In this document: piece after piece, positions 42,598 to 52,191 of the stretch
Position numbering within the stretch: the stretch's first letter is position 1
How the letters are laid out: each line of letters starts with the position of its first letter
Origin: Blepharisma stoltei
Taxonomy: Eukaryota > Ciliophora > Heterotrichea > Heterotrichida > Blepharismidae
DNA length: 64,000 bases
Direction of reading: 5' to 3'
Assembly: GCA_914767885.1 (NCBI GenBank)
Contig: CAJZBQ010000037.1
Span: forward strand, 682,001 to 746,000
Translations under genes and position numbers: made by a program
Notes under the pieces: generated by a model
Databases searched by the model: none
Seen by the model: only the letters and a program-made list of their open reading frames with translations
What the model was told of the DNA's origin: nothing

Positions 42598-43581
42598 TTA
42601 AACGTGCTCATTTTCAAATCGAGCTTGGAATGGATATTCTTTAAGTACTTGTATGGACTGATGAAATAGGATTATTATTAAAATTTCTAGCTTAAAAACT
42701 TGAGATTTGTCAATATTTCTAGTTATTTCTTGGTAAGAAGTTCATGGAGACGTTGGAGATACTGTTAATTTTGTAATATAAAAAAGATGTGACAGAATTT
42801 GTGGAATTTTTGAGTTGTCCATAATTTCTTCATTTTGGGAATTTGTCTTGAATGCTGAATTAATAAAGGATATTGCATCATTTATTGCAGATTCATTCAT
42901 TATTAATTATCCATCCAAATCTAAAAAAATATTGAAATTGCTATAGCGCAGCTTGAAAAAGGATGAAAGGGTCTCTTTTTATTACTTCTGGGCGGCTTCT
43001 TTTGCCTAAATCATGTAAAAGAGATGCCCAAAGCAATAGGTTTTTATCATGATTATCCAAAATTTTAAATTCTTGATCTTTATACATGCAGAGCATAAGC
43101 CTAACTGTATGATTTCCTACTCTATTAGACAGTCTATTAAGTTTGGATCATTCATTTGGTATAATATTCATTATTTCTCCTCAGCAGTTTTCTTGTATTA
43201 CGTGATTACATTCATTTTTTCATCTTCTATATGCACTTTTTAGCTCTTGAGAGTCTCTGCTTGATATTTGAAAGTCTGCATTTAAGACTCTGCTGAAATT
43301 TTCCAGTGTATTTGTAAGTAATGGGAAAAGATGTACAAATTCATTTGAAGTTTGGGCCATTTTTAAATATATATTACAATTAGCTATAGCAACTATTCTG
43401 TTTTCAGCAATATAATTTATCCATAAATTTATAGCTTTATTCTCAATAGTTCTATTAAAATCTAACAAAAAAAAATTTAGAGGAAAAAATATTGCCCTCG
43501 TTTTAAAATTTTTAAAATTCAAGATTAGCATTAATAGCTACACAAGATTTCGTCACAAATTTCCCTATTTATATTGCTCAT
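42598..43581 (-). CDS. HD-domain metal-dependent phosphohydrolase-like protein
   Basis: The start MSNINREICDEIL is joined to NRTIENKAINLW by removing 43456-43538. The HD signature is NHTVRLML..., then LLLWASLLHDLGKRSRPEV, then DPFHPFSS: histidine and HD pair for two metals. Several TGA Trp codons are present. At DPF the frame slips by one T (TTT for TTTT), and between SIF and NESAIND (about 42880-42910) stops remain that I could not resolve to one IES. The C-terminus ends ...EYPFQARFENEHV. It probably hydrolyses phosphate esters of nucleotides. Confidence 0.6.
43456..43538. other. IES, 83 bp, in HD gene
   Basis: TA at 43456 (or 43453) and 43539. Joins EILC to NRTIENK. Confidence 0.6.
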
Positions 43582-43866
43582 TTATTATATATTTTCAATT
43601 AAAATTTAAAGCTCCATTGAAAAAAATTTAAATCATGAATAATGCCACCAGAATGAAGAGTCGGAGCATTTTATTTCTTAAAATACTCTGGGTTGAGAAT
43701 TTATCTCTAATTAAAATTATAAGCCTCTTTCATTTTCACAATATGCAATACAAATAATAAAAATTAATTTTTATTAATTAAGATTTAATCAAACTAAATA
43801 TTCATTTTCTTCAATTTTAAGGTTATTTTCTTATATTAACCATTTTTCATATACCTCAGAGTAAAA

Positions 43867-45251
43867 ATGAACCAAATTTCCTCTGACAAAACCCCAGTGA
43901 ATTTCTTCGGTCTTCGATCGCTTATTAATAGTCGCTATACAAATTTTCAAAAAATCTCTTGTACATACTACGGTGGCGTTATTTCAGCCTACGACCAAAT
44001 TTTAAAGCGAAATGTTCATATTCGCATTATCGAAAATGCTACTAATTGTAATGACTCTATCAAAGGAGACTTAAATGAAATTTCCTTACTCAAGCATTAT
44101 CAGCATGAAAATATCCTGCAGCTTTATGATATTGAATTTTACAAGCAAAACAAAGAAATAACAATGTATATAATTACTGAGCCAATGGATACTAATTTAG
44201 AAAGCATCATTAGGTCACCACAGGTAATAACTAACGACCATATCCAATTTATTATTTATCAGGCTATCAGAGCACTTTTTTATATTCATTCATCAGGAGT
44301 TATTGTAGGAAACTTATGCCCGCGAGTTATAGAAATTAATGCTAATTGTGAAGTAAAAATTTGCAATTTTAGGCTTGCTTTTGGAAATAACAAAATATTT
44401 TGAGCAGAAAATCATGTTTATAGAGTAAATAAATTATTTTTGGCTCCTGAGTAAATTTTTTATATATAAATTTCCCATAGATGGCGCTGTTTGTCCTTGA
44501 TTTGCCCATAAGAAAAATTTTTTGGTTTGACAAAACCATATGGACTGGCCGAACCAAAAAATTTCCCCAGTGGGCAAATCAAGGGCAAACAGTGCCATCT
44601 ATGGGAAATTTCTACAATTATATATAATTAATAACTGCTATACGAGATCTTTCCATTTCTATTAAATTTTAAAAATATATATATTTTTTAATTATAAAAC
44701 TTTCTATATTCAAAACTCTTTAAAAAGCATGCAAAAATACCTTGCTTGCTTTTAAAGGGGAGGTGAGTATTTTTTGTGGGGCGAATTATATTACAACAAA
44801 ATCTGATATTTGAAGTATTGGATGTATAATGGCAACTCTCTTAAGAAGGCAGCCATTATTTGACTCAGAAAGCTATTTGAGGCTGATTGCTTCTATATTA
44901 GAAGTGTTAGGATCTCAAGAAGAGGATGATTTCTTTTTTCTTAGCAATCAAGCAAATGAGTATATTAAAAATTTGCCTAAAACTAAAAAAATCCTGTGGA
45001 ATGAAATTTTCCAAGGGGCTGATCCAGCAGCTCTGAATTTTTTAGATAAAATGTTGGTTTTTAATCCTTTGAAAAGATGATGTGCAGAAAAATTATTAAA
45101 GCATAAGTATTTAGAAACGCTTTATGATCCAGAATATGATGATATTGCAGCCAAATCTTTTTTGTTTGATTATCATGAAGAGACAGATAGAAAAAATTTG
45201 AAGAAAAAATTGTATAGATTAATTGAAAATCATTGCATTTGAGTAAATTAA
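43867..45251 (+). CDS. MAPK-like pseudokinase 2
   Basis: A 349-residue kinase fold after removal of 44452-44786: ISCTYYGGVISAYDQILKR (glycine loop), HENILQLYDIEFY, ITEPMDTNLESII, IQFIIYQAIRALFYIHSSGV, LAPEYITTKSDIWSIGCIMATLL, LDKMLVFNPLKRW. All catalytic motifs are lost: HRDLKP reads VGNLCP, DFG reads NFR, VAIK reads HIRII. TGA encodes Trp at IFWAEN, DIWSIG and LKRWC. Paralogue of pseudokinase 1; the shared decay of the same motifs suggests an old non-catalytic family. Confidence 0.85.
44452..44786. other. IES, 335 bp, carrying a foldback
   Basis: TA at 44452 and 44787, both codon positions 1-2. Joins LFLAPEYITTK exactly at the conserved APE motif. Confidence 0.85.
44470..44611. repeat. Foldback MITE inside the IES
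   Basis: About 45-bp inverted arms (AATTTCCCATAGATGGCGCT... and ...AGTGCCATCTATGGGAAATT) with a short spacer. Different from the main MITE. Confidence 0.8.
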
Positions 45252-46368
45252 GAAAAGCATAAATAGGTTAAAAATTCAAGTTTTATAAATTTTCCAGTGG
45301 TTTAGATAAATTTATTAAATAATATAGAGATCAGCTTTCTCTATCATTTATTTTATCCCAACCAGAAAGGTATTTTATACATATTTTCTTATTAAATTAA
45401 AAAATGCTGATTCTGATCTGATTTTTTATTATATGAATTAATGAATGTTAAATAGATGAAAAATTCAGAAATCTTTGGTTGGCAAAGCTTGCTGGCTATT
45501 CAAATTAAAATAAGCATGTAATAATCTATTCTAGTCTATTGCTTAGACAAAGACTGATCGGACTCTAGCTACAACAGTGGAAAGATCTGAAAATTATTCT
45601 TTTATTCCGTTTTTTATAATTTTCTATGAGTTTTAATATTATTTTTAATACTCCTGGTCTTCAAGCTTCTATTTATATTTTACAATTTTTTAAAAAAAGT
45701 TAATTCAGAATGCGTTAAATTTATAAATTTAAACTAAAATCCCTCCTTTAACACCTCTCGAAGATATTTTAAATATAATATCAACATAAAAAAAAATGAT
45801 ATTTACTTATAAATGATATCTAATAGACATTTAAATTTTAAATTTTGTAAAAAATGACTTTCATCAGAAAACATGGTATTTGAGAAACAACAGTAAATTA
45901 TTGTCATATTATAAAATAAGTATAAAGATTATTTATCACGAGTATTTTAAATCAAACTTACTATGCTAAGTACGCTGTTACATTAATTTATAGCTAAAAC
46001 TGGTTTCTCTATTTTTTGCAAAATAATGATTTTTGACTTAAGATATATTTATTGAAAATTTACGCTATTATTCATTTAATTATACATTATATCAGAACTA
46101 ATGATATCGGACACCCTAGGCAGCTTAATTTCTTCCTCTACTTGCATTTGTAATAAAGGTAGACTAATGTAAGATATATTAGAAGCTATTTTAATTTTCT
46201 CACTCTTTCCTCAAATGGAGCAAATAATTCTGTTCTAATTTAAATCAGGGTTGATATATTTTGAAAAAAAATAATTAGAAATTTTTATTTAAAAAAAATT
46301 ACTATATAATTTATTTGCTTAAATACCCAATTAACTACACTCCTCTTTAAAATGTAACACAAAATTAA
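45252..46368. other. Long AT-rich intergenic region
   Basis: More than 1.1 kb without a coding-like frame on either strand; no repeat recognised. Confidence 0.4.
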
Positions 46369-46640
46369 AAATGGGGAGATCTGGTAAGAATAGTCCCCTT
46401 ACTCTGACTCAGTGAAGGGAATTCTTGCTTTTTTCTGGGAGTCTTAATCAATAGAGACACTATCCAGTCGTGCGGGATAGAAGGAAAAGAGCTTTTTTTC
46501 AAGCTGGGGCGCAATGAACTATAATGATCGAGGTAACTGCAGATCTGCTGCTCAGAGCGGACGTCATATTTCACGTAAAAGGCTCCAGAAAACAGGAGAA
46601 ATATTTATTAGAGTTATTTTACTACTAACTAACTAAGTAT
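46369..46640 (+). mobile_element. Possible retroposon fragment
   Basis: GC-richer block starting AAAAATGGGGAGATCTGG and ending in CTAACTAACTAAG. It resembles the retroposons in base composition, start and tail, but I find no target duplication. Confidence 0.35.
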
Positions 46641-46739
46641 AGCACTTTACCAGCAAATATTTTTCGGTAACAATAAATTGGTTATTAATTATTTTTGCCT
46701 AAAGATAAAAATATTATTCCGTTTAAAAGGGGTTAATTA

Positions 46740-47348
46740 TATACATAAATTGGCGGACGGCGGGCCGACCCACCCTCTCAGTGGTGGTTACCCATGTATA
46801 TCCGGGCATGGTTTTTGGAGCCAGGAGTTAGCCCAACAACGTCTGGGACCTCGAAGCGAGAGGCCTAAGCGCAAAAGCCGCTGTTTTTGTGACCAGACCC
46901 ATGGGCAGTTACTCGTGACTTCTTTTTGCCATCAGCGCTCAGCCCAGTGAGTGCCCGAAATGAGGCAGGGCGACTTACCTGCCTAAGCTGCTTTTGTGGC
47001 TCGCCCCGAATGGCGAAAGCTGTTGAATTCTTTCTCGGGATGACCGGAAAAGAGGGGAAGGCGAGTTAGACAACTAAACGGGGGTCTCTCCAGTTTAAAA
47101 GGTGCCCTTCAATGGACAGATCTGGCGGACGACGCGGCAGTGTTGGCGTAAACTTAGGTGACGATCCAAGTTGGAAATGGAGGCGGTCAGCAAAGCCGGT
47201 ATGAGACGGCCCTTGACAATGGCTCTACCGAGAAACCGGGGGTTTCGGCTCGGGCTTGGTGAACGCTCTGCCACCATACGGGAAACCGTAGAATGCTTCC
47301 TCGGACGTAGTGGGGACCTTAAATACCTAGCGTTAATCTAATCTAATC
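46740..47348 (+). mobile_element. Retroposon R8
   Basis: TAAAAGGGGTTAATTA is duplicated at 46724-46739 and 47349-47364 (16 bp). Starts TATACATAAATTGGCGGACGG, ends GTTAATCTAATCTAATC. The same family as R5 and R11, in plus orientation. The right duplication overlaps the zinc finger gene's stop codon. Confidence 0.85.
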
Positions 47349-47361
47349 TAAAAGGGGTTAA

Positions 47362-48369
47362 TTAAACTAAAAATGGAAATCTTACCGATATTTTGTTCCA
47401 TTTTAAAGCTGAGTTAGCGCTACTTTTTATTTCTTGGAAATTGCATGGCATACATTAAAATGGCGACGGCGATCCAGCCCTTTTTCTCAACACCTATAGC
47501 CTGTGTTCGCGGGGACCTTGTGGAAGGGAGAAAGGCGCTCGGAGTGTGTATCCGGCTAGGGTTTTCCTTGGCACAGTAGAGCGCAACGTCGGACTAGGCC
47601 GACCGCAGCTCATTCTGACACCAGGGTTTTTGCCTCAGGTAAATGGTTTTTCCAAGGTTGGAAAGGGGAAGCTCAGCAGCATCAGGAAGGATCCTTCTAA
47701 TCAATCGGGCAACTCCCTAGCGTGAAACTGGACGTTACGTCCCAGGCTTTGGATTTCCATTTTGGCCGACAGTCCTACCAGAAAATTTGCTTTTCAAATT
47801 TTCGGAATGGGCAACCTCTATTGACGTACTGCTGGGTTGTTTAACTCATCCAACTACGGGTAGCGAGTGCACATCCTCGTCCAGTAGGAGCAACACCTTG
47901 AAGGTCATGATCGATTGGTGGTGAGCAACCGGGTGAAGGTAGAGCAGGGGGAAACCCTAGCTATTACGACGGGCCTCTTAATAATATAGTTAATGTTTAA
48001 ATGGAAATTGCATGGCTCTTTATCTTTTTCAAAATTTGGCTCTAAAGCCTTTTTCTGTAATTTACTCTTATGGAGCGGCTTTGCATGGTCCCGCTTGTGC
48101 AGAGACAGCTGACTAATTTGTCGAAAAGAAATTAGGCACATATCACATATATAAGGTCTTTCCCCTGTATGGATAAAAACATGCTCATCCAAATTTTGTT
48201 TACTGGAAAATGATTTGAAGCAATAATTGCATTTAAATTTTTTTGATTTATAATGCACTGATGTCACATGCCGTTTAAGATTGAACTTGGTAATAAAAGA
48301 TTTTCCACAGTCGTTTTCCATACAGCAGTAAAGAGTTAATTGGTTAGAGGTTGGCTTAGGTGTTTTCAT
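47362..48369 (-). CDS. C2H2 zinc finger protein, split by a retroposon
   Basis: Three C2H2 fingers: CCMENDCGKSF...HVTSVH, FKCNYCFKSFSSKQNLDEHV and YICDMCLISFRQISQLSLHK, with a TGERP linker. A DNA-binding regulator is likely. After EPCNF a retroposon follows. Removing 567 bp between the two TGGAAATTGCATGGC copies gives ...CNFQEIKSSANSALKWNKISV... and 146 residues. The duplication has no TA, however. Read through, the protein instead ends inside the element at 47905. Confidence 0.75.
47450..48001 (+). mobile_element. Retroposon R9 inside zinc finger gene
   Basis: TGGAAATTGCATGGC at 47435-47449 and 48002-48016 (15 bp). Starts ATACATTAAAATGGCGACGG; AT-rich end AATATAGTTAATGTTTA. The body matches R13 (e.g. 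CACCTATAGCCTGTG/CACCTGTAGCCGGG, AAGGCGCTCGGA). Confidence 0.85.
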
Positions 48370-48443
48370 ATTTATAATTGGTAAATTTAAAAAAAAAGTC
48401 CATAGTTATAGTAATGTTTTTATTTATAATTTGACTATTATAA

Positions 48444-48825
48444 AATATAAATATGGTGTCTTGGCCAGGTATTGCCGGCCAAGGCATGATATATTTATTT
48501 ATATCCGGCAAGGTTTTGCGAACCAGAAATGGACGGCTATGGATAACCTTCGTAAACCCAAACAGCAAGCCGCAGAAGTTTACAGCCTTCCCACTCAACA
48601 CCGGCTGACAAGGCTAGGAGGAAACTGAGACATATAGCCCTACTTTATAGGTGTAAGGGCATCAGATGACAAAGAAGAGGAAGTTCGAGCTAGCTTGTCA
48701 AACAATTAACCATCCCAGCTCAAACAAGCTCTCCCTGGCGATATTGTAATCAGGATGAATCCTATGGGGAATCCTTGTGACTGCATTACGAATAGGCACC
48801 ACTATCTGCAATAAGTTAAGTTTAA
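48444..48825 (+). mobile_element. Retroposon R10
   Basis: GACTATTATAA at 48433-48443 and 48826-48836. Starts AATATAAATATGGTGTC and ends AAGTTAAGTTTAA. Related to R1 (ATCCGGCAAGG). Upstream of the zinc finger gene. Confidence 0.7.
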
Positions 48826-48836
48826 GACTATTATAA

Positions 48837-49124
48837 GTAAATAAGTTGATCTAAAAAGATTGGATATTCTTCATACAGTTGAATCCTTGGGATTAAACCA
48901 GAAGGAAGTAAAGTTTCATATTAATAATTAAATAAGTTTCTGTGACAGTTATTTATTTTTAAATAATAAGTCTGTGTGAACATTTGGTGACTGTTTTTGG
49001 AAAATGCTTTACTTATCAAATAATTATTTAGTGAATAAACAGTATGGTGTCAATTATCAGAAATTTATTATGAGAAGAATTAAGATGGAAATTTTTAATG
49101 GCTAATTGAAACTATTTAATAATT
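48837..49124. other. Intergenic, weak coding-like traces
   Basis: Short frames on both strands (e.g. minus SGLIPRIQLYEEYPIFLDQL near 48845-48920) could be parts of an interrupted gene, but no full frame is visible. Confidence 0.25.
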
Positions 49125-49358
49125 TTAAATTTTCTTAAGATTTATGAGGTCTTTGAGATAGGAATATCAACAGAAGGCACTGATCTGTAATAATCATGCA
49201 GAAATCTTCATTTTTTTAGGCTTGAAAAAATAATAGTCTAAATAAAGGATTTCAATTAATTCGGGATTATCTGACATACTAATTATTGGAAAAGAATCAT
49301 TATTTTTGAAAAATCATTTGATAATTTGGATTTTCAGAATATCCAAAAAAATTTTCAT
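49125..49358 (-). CDS. Small hydrophobic hypothetical protein
   Basis: Seventy-seven codons with three TGA Trp: MKIFLDILKIQIIKWFFKN...ELIEILYLDYYFF...ISAWLLQISAFCWYSYLKDL. Three TGA codons all falling where a residue is needed support a real gene. A preceding piece (MNHSKDFTVHLRNL, from about 49414) would join with a one-base shift. Confidence 0.35.
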
Positions 49359-49414
49359 ATTTTCTAGAGGTTACGTAAATGAACAGTGAAATCTTTAGAG
49401 TGATTCATATTTTA

Positions 49415-49770
49415 GCAAACAACAAAACTCTAATAAAATAAATTCGTGGAAACAAAATTGTTAATTATAGCCTATTTTTTACCGATTTTTAAGTGACTTT
49501 CAATTAAAAAATTCATGAAGCAATAATTTAATTTGGTTAATAATTAATTTGTTTAAACGGCTTATTTATAAGTGAGAAAGCCTCTTGATATAATTTTTGC
49601 AATTAAAATAAAGAATTTTTAATTTTAAAAGAAATAATTTTTTTACATTTTTAACATAATCTAATTTGTATTTGATCTTATGAGCCTTAAGAATATGCAA
49701 CTAAAATAATCATTTCTCAAATCGCATTCAGCAAAGTGAAAACATTTCTAAGAGTCATGCAATAAAAAAT
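49415..49770. other. Intergenic
   Basis: AT-rich; nothing recognised. Confidence 0.4.
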
Positions 49771-49912
49771 TATAGGGGTTTCCCCTAGATAGCCCTTACA
49801 GGGTTGTGGATTCTGTCCGGAATCCTTTGGTGGTCGAACCAACAAGTGAGTTGGTTCGGCCTTCCGGACAGAATCCACAGCCCTGTAAGGGCTATCTAGG
49901 GAAATCCTATAT
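49771..49912. repeat. Foldback MITE
   Basis: Arms of about 55 bp: TTTCCCCTAGATAGCCCTTA...TGGATTCTGTCCGGAA and its complement. The centre is GGTTCGGC/GTCGAACC-like. A different family from the main MITE. Confidence 0.8.
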
Positions 49913-49930
49913 AAAACTATTTACTTGAAA

Positions 49931-50042
49931 ATGTTTTTTATAAAATTTATATATAAATTTTTTTTACAAAAAAAAAAATTAACCCCCCCCTCCGTGAGTG
50001 AACAAAATTTTTTTGTTCACTCACGGAGGGGGGGGGGAGTTA
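49931..50042 (+). mobile_element. MITE copy 16, 3' end only
   Basis: Only the AT stretch, the perfect GTGAGTGAAC...GTTCACTCAC hairpin, poly-G and AGTTA are present. It abuts the foldback at 49912. Confidence 0.75.
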
Positions 50043-50281
50043 GCAAAATTAAAAATTTAATAAAATGAAATTTTAATAACCCAATAGAAAAGACTAAAGA
50101 ATTTTTAATTGATTAATTTTTGAATCCATCAAGGCAGAGCATCTTTAGCATTTAAAAGAATTAAAATCCATGGCTCTTTATTATCTAAAATTAACATATA
50201 AATATCTCTTAATACCTTCACTAATAAAACTCTTTTTAATTTTCTCTATCCTTCCATAATCCTTTTTTACTTATTTTGTAT

Positions 50282-50686
50282 TTATTGATAATAGCTAAAC
50301 TCTGTGATCATTTCCCCCTTCATTCTCTTTATATTAACCCTAAACTTTTCATAGCAATTTGTTACCCCAGTTTCTATATCCATAATATCCTCCCCTTCAT
50401 CAAGCCCTTCCGACATTCTCCCAGTCCTTTCTACACATCTATGAAAGTTATCTTGTGCCTCTTTTTGCTTTTTCTCAATCAATTGTTTTACATTAGAAAT
50501 CCCTTCCATGCACCCTTTTTCACATCGAAATGATTCTGGCATCAATTTTTCTATGAAGCATTTCCTCGCACACCTAGCTGCTTTGAATTTTAATTGGATA
50601 AATTCAGATTGGAGGACTAAAAAAAGATCACTGCAGTCAGCTTCGACTTTTTGATTGAGTGTTTCCACATAGTTCAAATTTACCAT
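50282..50686 (-). CDS. FAM136A-like (DUF842) protein
   Basis: 134 residues, intact. Twin CX3C-type cysteine pairs (CARKC, CEKGC), then single Cys residues in NFHRCVER and TNCYEKF, set in long amphipathic helices as in FAM136A. The family is imported into the mitochondrial intermembrane space. Its start codon lies only 3 bp from the divergent start of the next gene. Confidence 0.75.
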   Translation of the reverse strand: MVNLNYVETLNQKVEADCSDLFLVLQSEFIQLKFKAARCARKCFIEKLMPESFRCEKGCMEGISNVKQLIEKKQKEAQDNFHRCVERTGRMSEGLDEGEDIMDIETGVTNCYEKFRVNIKRMKGEMITEFSYYQ

Positions 50687-50689
50687 ATT

Positions 50690-51831
50690 ATGGGAAATTG
50701 CTGTGCGTCAAGAAAAAGAGAAGAAGCTCCTTGCCAGTCTGATAATGAAGATAATGATAATAATGTCAATATAAGTGACATAGAAATATGCAAAGAAAAA
50801 ATTCAGATGTCGTTAAGAGTGATTGAGAAAAACCTGGGAAAAAGCGAAGAAATGAAAATAAAAGAAGTTGAAATGTATATAGGTTAGGCTAGGTTAGGTT
50901 AGGTTTAAGATGTGTATTTATTCCTCCGCGCTCCTTGAGGAGCCGTGCTGGCACGAGAGCGAAAAGGATGAACTTCCATCACTGGTTCTCTGAGCCCAGG
51001 CCGAAACCCCTGGTTTCTCGGTAGCGGGTTGCCCTATTGAGTCGTCAGCCGACTGTCGCTGGGCAACACCATTTCCAACTCAGCCTTCCGCCCCGAATTA
51101 CGCCAGTCTTTGCCTCCGGTTGGCCAGATCGCCCTCGTGAGAGGATCCTTTTAACTGGAGAGACTTGTGCCCTTGAGATCCCCAAGTCTAGCTTCGCCTC
51201 CCCTCTTTCCCGGATCATCTCCAAGAAAGAACTCAACCCCTTACGGGATTCGGGGCTAAGCCACCAAGTAGCCTAGGCAGGTAACTCACCCTGCCTCTTT
51301 CGGACACCGAGTCTGGGCCTCGGCGCTACTGGCAAAAAAGATGCGAAAAACTGCTGCTGCCCGGGTCAAGTCCCAAAATCAGCGGAAATTGGGCTGGGCC
51401 TCTCGCCTCGAGGCTAACTCTTCCCTTGAGTAGCTCTCCGCATCCAAAAACCATGTCCGGTATACATAAGGACACCCGCCACGGAAGGACGGGTCGCTCG
51501 TCTCCGGCCATTTTATGTATATGAAATGTATATAGAAGAAGGGAAAAATTTATTGTTTGAGATTGAAAAAAGCGTTAATATGTTTGAGCATGCACAAATG
51601 GTAATTGATATTGGGAAATTGTGTGAGAAATACAAAGATTTTGTGGATAAAGGAATAAGAATAAAAAAATTAACACAGAAATTAAGGAGATCTGATTATG
51701 TGAGAAATGAAAAATGCATGCCACAGTTGGATCAAAAAGTAATCAAATGTTTTAGCCCAAAAATAAGCAATATTCAAGCTTCAAATAAAGTCGTTATAAA
51801 GAAAGAAGATCTTGTTATTGTTTTTGTGTAA
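50690..51831 (+). CDS. N-myristoylated helical protein, unknown
   Basis: MGNCCASRKREE is an ideal N-myristoylation/palmitoylation start. The rest is helical: ISDIEICKEKIQMSLRVIEK... Excising 50876-51528 between TAs of the duplicated TGAAATGTATATAG joins EVEMYIEEGKNLLFEIEK. 162 residues, ending DLVIVFV. Size and modification recall ESCRT-III Vps20/CHMP6 but the sequence match is too weak to claim. Membrane-attached. Confidence 0.75.
50883..51521 (-). mobile_element. Retroposon R11 inside myristoylated-protein gene
   Basis: TGAAATGTATATAG at 50869-50882 and 51522-51535 (14 bp, three TAs). On the minus strand it starts ACATAAAATGGCCGGAGACG and ends with (CCTAA)-type repeats. Closest relative R5. 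Confidence 0.9.
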
Positions 51832-52191
51832 TATTTTATCGCTCTTAATTCATCAGTCTATTTCTTTTCTAGTTTAAAACTTACCAATCACATATGAAGG
51901 TGGCAACAAAAATGAATTTGATTAAAAATTAATTTTTTTAACAAAACCATTATAATTCATCCATATATGTTGTAAAAGCTGCCGTTTAAAATCGTTTTTA
52001 CTTTAGTTATTATACACAACAGCTGGCTAGTCTAAGCCAAATTATAATTAATTAAATTTATAATTGAAAATATTATACTCTGATAAATTTAAATTTTAAT
52101 TTTAATAAACTATTTTAATGGTAGGTATTATTAATTTAATAGAGTATATTAAAACCTCAAAGAATTTCTCTTGGAGACTAAATCCATTATA
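51832..52191. other. Intergenic
   Basis: AT-rich 360-bp spacer; nothing recognised. Confidence 0.4.

Noticed and set aside
50881-50915. TTAGG-like repeats (GGTTAGGCTAGGTTAGG) as a telomere or chromosome breakage site
   Set aside because: Only a few imperfect units at the end of a retroposon flanked by a target duplication; other copies have different tail units, so it is a retroposon tail.
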